64,000 nt of DNA from contig JAHLEZ010000008.1 in assembly GCA_020726505.1 (NCBI GenBank), positions 62,001 through 126,000 of the forward strand, read 5' to 3'. A model generated the notes under the pieces. That model had not been told where the DNA came from. It worked only from the letters and a program-made list of their open reading frames with translations, and made no database searches. This DNA comes from Leptodontidium sp. MPI-SDFR-AT-0119 (Eukaryota; Ascomycota; Leotiomycetes; Helotiales; Leptodontidiaceae). Shown piece by piece: positions 56,282 through 64,000 of this stretch. The position numbers and the translations under genes were made by a program. Numbering within the stretch: position 1 is the stretch's first letter; the number at the start of each line of letters is the position of its first letter.

Positions 56282-56653
56282 TACAGTATCACCGGTTACT
56301 CAAGTCCACTAATCACTCCTCTAAGCGTAGAGATATCAAAGAGGTACTTGGGCTTCCGTTCGCGTTCGAGGCCCCGATCAGTAGTAAAAGAAACCCTTAG
56401 AACACTTGGGGAGATAGTAAGAAGGGCGGTGCATAAGTTCCCTTCGGCATTTGAAAGCTTTGGGACATCCCCAGCGAGAATGACGGCAGATCGGTCGATG
56501 TTTACGACTTATTCCCACAACATTATTACTCGCTTCTTGGCGACATGTGAGAAGACTGGGGGCAGTACTAAACAGCTATTCTGTTCTTCAAAAGTGAAAA
56601 CTCTCATCTATCTCTTCTCAACCCCCTTGCTTCTACTCTTACCTATAGGTTGA

Positions 56654-59424
56654 CAATTGCCCACGTCTCTTCCTATGGCTTACTAGCTGTTCCCTCGGAA
56701 CAGATCAACGAGAAGCGTAATCAGTCTATGTTCCTAGTCGAACGACTCCTACTTTCGGGAAATATGTTTCAGCGCCTTCTCGTTCGTGCAGAAGGGGTAT
56801 ACCGAGCAGAATTTCCAGTGCTGCATCGTGTCTTTCTGCTGCATCACGATTCCGCCCCGGAAGAGACAGTCCATCATTGTGATCGGTGCATGGATTGTAC
56901 CTGGCGGCATGATGAAGTCGGATTGGGAGATAAAAGCCGAGGTTCGGTATATTAATTAGGTTCGGGACTTTTGCTTCTCTTTCTCTTTCCTTTTTGGGGG
57001 GTTAGGTGTTGATTTTGATGGCGGAGGAGACAGCTTAGGTGGAGACCTGTTTTATAAATGACAATCGGCCCGTGCTAAAAGAAGGAGAAAACGGTGAATG
57101 GGGATAAACACGGATGAGGATGTAAGAGTATAAGTTTTCACCGGATCAGCTACCCATACGTAGGCAAACAGATGAAGGAAAAGGCGACGACGGGGTAGAA
57201 GATGGGGATGGTGAGTCGGAATAACAGGAAAAGGCAACCACAGGGAAGTCAATTTCTAGGATAAGAGAGTAGTGTTTGCAAAAGTGCATACTTACACAAC
57301 ACTACACGAAAATCAGGTGGGTCTTACGGAACACGATCCAAGTTGGCAGTATAAGCCTTGGGTGTTTTTGCCGGCGGTATTACTAGAAATGTGAAAAAAG
57401 GATAAATGCAAGTCATATGGTCCCAGCGCCTATTCCCTTTTGCTTTCTAGTCTTAATAAGCATTTGACACCCAAGATAAAACCTGCTTCGTATCTTGAGA
57501 GAGTGAAGTGCATCAAAGTATGACATTTCGTAGCATCGGACACGAGGCGGTCGACTTGATTGCTAGAGGAACATATCAGTGAAGCACGACGAATAAAAAC
57601 AAGCTAAACCTAGCGAAAAGCATTTCAACCCGTGATTAAAGCACTTCCTATTAACCTAGGATGAATATGTGTTGTGCCGGCAATCTTGCTTGCATAGATT
57701 AACTTTAAACACTTCCGATAATGGCGTATTGACAAGTCTTGCGCTATGCCTGGTATCCTTGAGTAGTTATTGGTACATTAAAGGCGGGAGAACATCAATT
57801 CAACATGGATTTAACCAGATGATAAATAGCAAGTAGTTGAGACACGATGTTATTGGCATAGTTGAATCTAAATAAGTATGCTGGAGTTTCAGCTGAGTGT
57901 TCGAAAGCGGCTGGTTTCCGAACGTTAGACGCTGAGCTAGTATTTATTATATTCTTACCAAATTCTTTCTTATTTTCTCGAAGTGAATATTGAGTGGAAG
58001 CTCACTGCAGCATATTGAAGCGATCGAGTAATGCGATTGATGTCGGTCACTGCAAACACGTTAAACTGGACTCTAGACTGACCAACTTCGGGAAACGGTG
58101 ATAACAACGACGGCGACGTGGTCCCTTCTCAATTATAACAAATAACAGTGATTTTCTTTTGATAATATTAGTTGCGAGTAAAGAGCCAGTGAGCTATTCG
58201 TAATGGTTCAAGCAGATTTTCGACAGATATAAAAAGAAAATTCTAAACTACGAGGAAGGTAGCATTCAACGAGCTTATGCGAGTTTTTTTACAAGACACG
58301 AAAGTGGGTTTTAGCCCTGTACTAGACAAATACTTACCGACTAGTCAATTAGCTAAATCGTCCACCACTTATATTGCCTGGTAATATCTCGAGATGTTAT
58401 GGTTTTCCGCTTTGGTTTTCTTTGGTAAAGTTAAAAGAAATTAGTAAGACTTATTCTTCGTTACAACTACCAACTAGGGACTGCCCCTTCATGCTGCGGC
58501 CGCTGGAGGCCACCTCGGCATCATAAAGCATTACAGCCGGTTAACTAGACTCACACTCAAGCTTAAATCAATAAACCTGGAACAGGAAAGCAACATTTTT
58601 TTAGTTCAGGGATACTGATAAAACAAAGACTTAGTAAGATCATATACCATATGGCTATACTGTTTCACTATCTCCACTTAGGAAGGAGGCTACAAATGCA
58701 TTGAACATCTGCATGGCATGAACCATGATATTTTAGCCGACTCCTATAGGAGCGCCGCTTCGTTCGTGGTATTGGATGAGTATGAAACCGACGATACAAA
58801 GTTGACGGGGTTTATGAGGGAGTTGAGGACTATTGAAATGGTCATTTGCCAGTCTTAGTAGCCATTCCATCAGTGCTTCCTTTAATAAGCGCTATCAAGG
58901 TTGCGTTGTCCGAGCCGCAACCATCCGGGTTTGGACCTGGAAAATCTTGCAAACCCAAGGCAACAGGTGCTCGCTGAATGGGAGCATTCCCAATATACTT
59001 CTGCGGGTATATTATAGAGGTCTGCTCCTTTGTAAGCGGGATGTGAAGGACGCTGGCGTGAGTGGTGGAGCTCGCGGAAGCACGAAGCGCAAGCGCGCTG
59101 CAACCAAGCCAGGGTAGCTAAGAAGTCACGAAAAAATGAAATAGAGAGTGCAAGGCATGAAATTGAGGTGTTGGGATTGGGTGGATATTGTTCGGTTCTA
59201 CAATTTGGCGTGGAGGAGTTGCAAAGAGGAGACTGAGACGAATCAAATAGTATACTTTGTTTGTTTTTTAGACTATTTTACGTGAAGTTATAAAGAGAAT
59301 TAAGTAGGTAGGAAATGTTGGGTGCGGGGTAAATATTTGTCTTAGCTCAAACTTCTGCACTGGTACTGTACAAGAAATCACTGACAGAAATAATACGCGA
59401 TGACCAAAACTCGTTATTTGATAT
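56654..59424. other. Gene-poor spacer with relic coding fragments
   Basis: It contains the open stretch at 56650-56955 (FLVERLLLSGNMFQRLL; unidentified), the ankyrin relic at 58478-58537, and a short frame at about 58683-58859 (EHLHGMNHDILADSYRSAAS) ending in a stop. Between 57000 and 58470 I see only AT-leaning spacer with no coding signal. Confidence 0.4.
58478..58537 (+). pseudogene. Single ankyrin-repeat relic
   Basis: The frame reads GLPLHAAAAGGHLGIIKHY, the A-helix and B-helix core of an ankyrin repeat, followed shortly by a TAA. No neighbouring repeat is open in either direction, so this is a fragment of a lost ankyrin gene. Confidence 0.5.
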
Positions 59425-60632
59425 CTACTTAGCTGGGTAAAATTTGTCATAAACTGTGGCAATCTCCTTCAGGATATTCGCCTTGATTGCTGGCTGTGCC
59501 CAACAGATGTTGACAGCGTTGCTTGCTAGAACAGCAATGTCTTTGTCGTTGAAATCACACAGATGCTTCACTAATAACATATTTTGCAAGATCCAGCAAT
59601 CTTCCATGTATGCTGGGTCATCGCTATTGATGCTGATCTTGACACCTGCATCGTACAGAGCACGGATCTTCGGTCCAAGCTCCGCGTGTGTTGTGTGTCG
59701 TAGGTACGACCAAGGACAGATCGTCATGCCTAGATCACGCTTCAAAATCAAGTCGATCAAGCTCTGGTTCTCGGCAGAGTTAAGACCATGGTCAATACGA
59801 TCCAGTCCGTGGCCTGCAACGACAGAGGCAGCCTGCCTGATATGCTCATGGCAATTCTTGGAGTCCATATCGCAATGCATCGTGAGCTTAAAGCCGTCAC
59901 GTCGAGCCAGGGAGAAGACCGCTTCGAAAAGGGCTGGTGGGCGATCTGTCTCGTTTGAATCGAGCCCAACCCCCACGATTAAATCCCGGTAAGGTAGTGC
60001 AGCCTTGTAATGCTCCATAGCCGATTCTGGAGTGCCATCTCGGAGGAAGCACATGATCCAAGCTGATTTCACCTATTTCGAATCGTGAGTTGGCTGATCG
60101 TATCTAGTCGTCAAGAGATAATACATACATTTAAGTCCCTCTCAGCTATTATCTTCGCCTCTCGGAAACCTCCCATCATCGTCTCCCACGAAGTGCCCAG
60201 GGCGGTATGGCCCTGGGGATCAAAGAAAATCTCGGCATAGCGAACGTTCTGGGCTGCGGCTCGCTCAAGGTAATACATGGCGAGATCATAAAAGTCCTCC
60301 TTGGTCTTGAGACACTCAAACCCCTCATAATATGCCTCGAAAAACTGAAACCGTTCTTCGTCATTGTTCACGCGGCTGGAATCTGGTCGAAGTAGGTCCA
60401 TGGCTGCCTCCATGGCCGCAAGAGATTTGATCTCTGATCCATGTTTAGCCATCCTAAGCGTGGTTCCGTTTCTTTGCGTCAGCTTCCATCTCAGCTCGGC
60501 TGTTAAGATGCCTTCAATATGGACGTGAAGCTCCACCTTGGGAACTTCCTGGACGAATTTGTCATCGGCCGCTACCAATTCGTCTCTGAGCTTCTCGCGA
60601 AGGTCCGCTCCGAGTGCTTCTTCAATACCCAT
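59425..60632 (-). CDS. aah1: Adenine deaminase (adenosine/adenine deaminase family), 383 aa
   Basis: Exons are 60632-60129 and 60072-59425 with a 56-nt GTATGT...ATAG intron joining ERDLN to VKSAWIMCFLRDG. It shows the zinc-hydrolase signatures of the family. The metal-binding HxH is in KVELHVHIEG (His36, His38), and a third His and nearby acidic residues are in TMHCDMDSKNCHEH. RIDHGLN and the C-terminal metal/base Asp pair in ISINSDDPAYMED follow. FDPQGHT and LRDGTPESAMEHY are blocks seen in fungal adenine deaminase (Aah1 type) rather than animal adenosine deaminase. It converts adenine to hypoxanthine in purine salvage, in the cytosol/nucleus. Length and content look normal and intact. Fungi often have several paralogues, so the gene name is by family. 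Confidence 0.9.
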
Positions 60633-61331
60633 GTGTGCAAGATTAGACGTTTGGATTTCAAGGACTGGTGATAGCTGAAGTTAAGATTGGCTGAACTGGT
60701 GCTGGCTGAAGTCAAGATGGCTGAAAGAGGAGGGACCGGGGAACCCACGATATATAGGTGAATATTTAGACAGCTTACATCACGTGCTAAGTTCAGAATT
60801 CCCCACCCGGGGCGCACCGTGAAGGGACAACTGGACCGTACGGCGCACAGGACGGTCGAGTGTAGTCATGGAATTCTGCCGCATCTAGTCCGAAATTGGT
60901 TAATAGATCAATCTCCGGAATCTATCCACTCGTGTACTGGGGCTCGCCGTTTTACGTGAAGTAGGCGCGGTATTGTAATTTCTGTCATGTCACGGTGAAG
61001 GGGCTGTCCAGTTACAATACACTCGCTAAGCCCCATTAGGAGAGCAGCAGGATCGAAAGTGGTATTCTGCCAGAGGAATACTAAATTCAGATAAGCAGGT
61101 CTATTTAACCGGCCTAACTCTCATAGGGGTCCAAGCGTTCTCAGAATGAGTCACATTTCCTCCGTGCAGCGATGGCGGCGTTACCGTATTGTCATGCTTG
61201 GTGTGCTAAATCTCAGAGTCAACGTCGCTGCTTGATACCCCGAGCGATCGCAACCTCGCTCGTAGCTGCCATGTCCAGAGGATAGTCGGGACCGTGATGG
61301 CACGGGCGCCTCCGGCCGCTGGGACTGTTGT
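60633..61331. other. Spacer upstream of adenine deaminase
   Basis: No gene. It includes the deaminase promoter and, from about 61331 downwards, the downstream end of the broken hydrolase gene, whose reading is lost after a stop at 61332. Confidence 0.45.
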
Positions 61332-62137
61332 TCAGCGCGTAGACTCGTTCGAAGCGCGAGAGGGAGAGAGAGCAGCAGGGATGGCAAAGTCATATTCAAA
61401 CAATATTCTGACTATAATTGCAGCTTGCCTTGCCGTCTTCAAACCACGATGCGGAGTTCCAAGGAAGATGATACCAGTAACGTTCCGATATAGATTGTCG
61501 GTTCCCATCAGTGATTCTACAAGAGCCGAATTTAGATTCGCTATTAGCTCAACATCAAAGTACCTTGAGCAGCGTGAGCTTACGGCTTGTACAATGATTC
61601 CTCCAATGTCATGTGCAACGAATATCAATTTCTGTTCCTCGGCTTGCTGCCCATAGTTAGCACTCCACCACCCTTGTAGATATGTGCCATAACTCACTCT
61701 GGTTCTTCGGTAATGATTTATGTCGGCCAGCAAGCCTCTAGCGTGACCTTGGATTGATGCTGTTGAGGTAACAGAATTCAATGTGACCACTATTGCGTTA
61801 TAACCCCATGACATTATACGGGTAGTAGGAATTTTAAGAGGCAATAAGGTCCTTGGCTAATAGACGCCATTGTCTGCTGTCCACGAACGTAAAAACTCGC
61901 CATTCATGCCATGAACCAAAACTAATACTTAGCGTTGTTAGCAGATGTTTCCGGTGCAGCATAAACAATAACTTACCCAAGCTCGGAGGAAATAATTGGG
62001 TCTACTAAAATCTTTAGACCGCTGCTTTCTTCCTCGGAAAGCAGGCCATCCCCGGAAACCAGTCTATGAGTGCGAGGTTCAGACTGAAAAGCTACTTCCA
62101 ACCCATCATGAGGCGCCACCGCCTCCAAGTCGGACAT
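61332..62137 (-). pseudogene. Truncated alpha/beta-hydrolase (effector/NLR N-terminal type) gene
   Basis: ATG 62137 opens MSDLEAVAPHDGLEVAF and runs to a donor-like GGGTAAGT near 61980. The next legible block is VLVHGMNGEF, then a TAG where Trp is expected before PRTLLPLKIPTTRIMSWGY (TGG to TAG). Later come IFVAHDIGGIIVQAV and GIIFLGTPHRGLKTA, typical of the serine-hydrolase-like domain that heads many fungal NB-ARC/ankyrin or TPR proteins. The splice needed between the first two blocks does not keep frame, and the gene ends early at 61332. The nucleophile Ser of GHSxGG is Asp here (AHDIGG), as in several degenerate relatives. Likely a pseudogene. Confidence 0.6.
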
Positions 62138-63342
62138 TGAGAGATTAGATGAAGCAGTAAAAGAAGAAAGTCGAGTGATATTTCACAAGTAATGGCATTA
62201 AGCAGTTGTGATTCCTTGCAGAGCCTTATCTGTTCGATCGGTCGATGACGACGCTGACAGAAGATGCAAAGTTTGAGACGCTCGGGTGTTGCCGTTAGAA
62301 GAAAAGCATATGAGAAGAATCTTAAGTGAGGATGGTGCGGTTTAGTCCGTACGGCTTAAGACGATAGGACATTCTCGAAGGTTGCGTGGCATCGAATCTT
62401 GAGAGCATCAACACAAAGATCCTCCACTGCGGTTGGCAGCCTGGCCTCGGCTGTTATCCTACGCGACCAACGCTACCGTGGAGAAAGAGGCTGCGACGGA
62501 ATTTGATTGGTGGTGAGGCTGGACCCCCCTGATTTGATGTTCGTGGGGCCCAAAAGCTGAGCTGCTCGGTGAGGCGAAGTGGGAAGCACGTGAACAATAG
62601 TGAACAATAATGCCTAGACTTCCCCTCTGTATATTTTTTTTTCTCTCTCGCCGTCTGTTTTGGACTCGTCTAGGAGCTATAACGGGGCGGCCCTACTGTA
62701 TCTTTTTGAGCCAAGACAGGTTTCATTAACCCACGAGCTGTCACATGCCAATTCACGTGATCTCCCATCCGAAGCGAAATGGGCTGTGAGGAAAAAGAAG
62801 AAAGGGGAGGACGGTGTGAAGAGGAAAATTCGCTAATGCCTTAGGCACTAATTAGCCTAGCTTTCGCGCTAAGGAGTACAGCTTCACCCACGCGTCTCTC
62901 TCGAGCTTGAGGCTTCTCATGGAATAAAATACAGAGTTTCAGAACTCACTCTCGTATTGCGCAAAGTCCCACTGTGACCCTGTCGATCCCTTACCTGGTA
63001 CACTACTCACTTCTGCCTACTGGACCTTTGATCTTCTCAACGGAAATCTCACGTGACATTTAAAAAAAGTGCATAATAAAATACGACCTCGCGTGGCTGT
63101 AAATACAAAATTGGGTAAGGGCGATAAACCCTTCCTCACTTATTAAGATGCTTGGAATTTGTGTACCTCCCGAATGCGAACCCCTGAAAACACGCCAAAA
63201 CTTTACCCCGGCTGACGAACTTGCTCCGTTCGTACGTGTCAGAAGAGCAGGCAGCAAGGAACAATCTGATAAGAACAACTGCCTCGCCACTCTTTCACTT
63301 TTCCCCAACGGACAAACCCCAAACTTATATCTTCTCTTCTAA
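62138..63342. other. Intergenic; promoter of monooxygenase
   Basis: No supportable gene. Between about 62630 and 63060 there are pyrimidine-rich runs and CACGTG/TCACGTGA-type motifs (62587, 62754, 63050). The frames just before 63343 are short. Confidence 0.45.
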
Positions 63343-64000
63343 ATGCCAACATCATGTGTCATAATCGGCGGAGGAATTGCAGGCATTTCAGCGGCTTTGG
63401 CACTCACAAAAATCGGCGTCCAGTGCACAGTGTACGAGCTCCGGGTAGCACCATCAACAATCGGCGGGTCAATAAATCTCACTCCAAACGCACTTCGACT
63501 GTTAGAATTTCTAGACGTCGAAGTCCAAGGCTGTCCCGTTGATTCGATCGAGATTTTCTCGCTGCACACGGGCAAGTTGATTGGCGAGTTGCCGTTCAAG
63601 AAATTTGGTCCTGGATTGAGGATTCTGAGGGAGGAGTTACTTCGGTCTTTGTTGCGTGCTACAGATAAGAAGGGGATCAATGTGGTTTACGATTCGAAGT
63701 TGATTGCTATCAAGGACGACAGTGAAGACTCAAAAGTGACGGCTGTATTTGCAAATGGCAAAAAAGTTGAGGCGGATTTCATTCTTGGCTGCGATGGAGT
63801 GCACTCAGCTGTGAGAACACAATATGTCGAGTCAAGTCGAAAGCCCGAATATACAGGCGTTGCAGTTGCGTATTCTATTATTGATGGGACGGGAATCAAG
63901 ACGCATTTCCGATCAACGGGTTTCAATTCAGGCCGCTTTGGGTCGTTGATAACGTCGTATTTTGATCCTGATCGAACACAGATTTATGTTGGCGCTGTTA
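63343..64000 (+). CDS. FAD-dependent monooxygenase (PheA/UbiH-like), partial at window end
   Basis: ATG 63343 (MPTSCVIIGGGIAGISAALA) opens a frame that runs to the window edge without a stop, about 219 codons. The Rossmann dinucleotide-binding motif is GGGIAG near residues 9-14, and the second FAD/NADPH motif is ILGCDGVHSAVR near residues 149-160. Both are hallmarks of class-A flavoprotein hydroxylases (salicylate hydroxylase-like), which hydroxylate aromatic or polyketide substrates using NAD(P)H. The C-terminal half lies outside the window. There is no intron in the visible part. Substrate unknown; such genes often sit in secondary-metabolite or aromatic-degradation clusters. Confidence 0.88.
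   Translation, partial: MPTSCVIIGGGIAGISAALALTKIGVQCTVYELRVAPSTIGGSINLTPNALRLLEFLDVEVQGCPVDSIEIFSLHTGKLIGELPFKKFGPGLRILREELLRSLLRATDKKGINVVYDSKLIAIKDDSEDSKVTAVFANGKKVEADFILGCDGVHSAVRTQYVESSRKPEYTGVAVAYSIIDGTGIKTHFRSTGFNSGRFGSLITSYFDPDRTQIYVGAV

Larger units (their letters stand above)
54766..56653 (+). pseudogene. Unknown ORF interrupted by a Tc1/mariner element
   Basis: Removing the transposon plus one TA target copy joins 54766-54947 directly to 56284-56653 in the same frame. The left part has VIQVRFPSVKWLGLL and GVQAIRPEW; the right part continues YSITGYSSPLITPLSVEI and later LRTLGEIVRRAVHKF. The joined frame is about 184 codons with no internal stop. No ATG start is visible at its left end, so it may be an internal exon. 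Beyond the stop a further open frame (about 56650-56955) could be a following exon. No domain recognised. Confidence 0.5.

Overview
This window looks like nuclear DNA of a filamentous ascomycete (Pezizomycotina). The genes have short GT-AG introns of 44-85 nt. The families are typical of such fungi: a Zn2Cys6 regulator, an MFS sugar porter, secreted GH43/GH2 glycosidases, a HET-domain protein, a LaeA-like methyltransferase, and a DUF1399/GRDP-like gene. A 23-kb AT-rich retrotransposon block carries transition-only damage that looks like repeat-induced point mutation (RIP). I cannot name the species.

Layout. 1-2.5 kb: an orphan membrane protein. 3.5-10.4 kb: a compact carbohydrate-use cluster, with a sugar/alpha-glucoside-type transporter (minus), a divergent Zn2Cys6 regulator and a GH43 glycosidase. 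10.7-33.9 kb: an AT-rich block with no intact gene. An old Ty1/copia element (A) is interrupted by a Ty3/gypsy chromovirus (14018-21465, 247-bp LTRs, GCTTT target duplication) and by a second copia element (B, 22897-30483, 275-bp LTRs, GTAAC/GTAAT duplication). Solo LTRs of another family lie on the left. 33.9-39.9 kb: a decayed zone with a low-copy repeat family (X), a broken DUF1399/GRDP-like gene, a class-3 lipase gene killed by two amber codons, and a small Cys-rich ORF. 40-45.3 kb: a secreted GH2 beta-galactosidase-type enzyme and a HET protein with an unusual Cys/His-rich N-terminus. 46.8-48.2 kb: a short ORF, a solo LTR and a LINE RNase H relic. 48.3-52.2 kb: a LaeA-like methyltransferase (11 exons) head-to-head with a tandem chromodomain protein. 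54.8-56.7 kb: a Tc1/mariner element with perfect 38-bp inverted repeats, inserted in an open frame of unknown function. 59.4-60.6 kb: adenine deaminase. 61.3-62.1 kb: a broken alpha/beta-hydrolase gene. 63.3 kb to the end: the start of a FAD-dependent monooxygenase.

How it fits together. The first cluster plausibly senses, imports and hydrolyses plant-derived oligosaccharides. GH2, on the far side of the transposon block, could serve the same niche. The methyltransferase/chromodomain pair may be a co-expressed chromatin-level module. Point damage of the CpA to TpA kind extends into single-copy-looking genes beside the repeats. I found no tRNA, rRNA or CRISPR that I can support. Exon structures were worked out by hand from splice signals and reading frame; the transporter, regulator, GH43, methyltransferase, chromodomain and deaminase models all close in frame.
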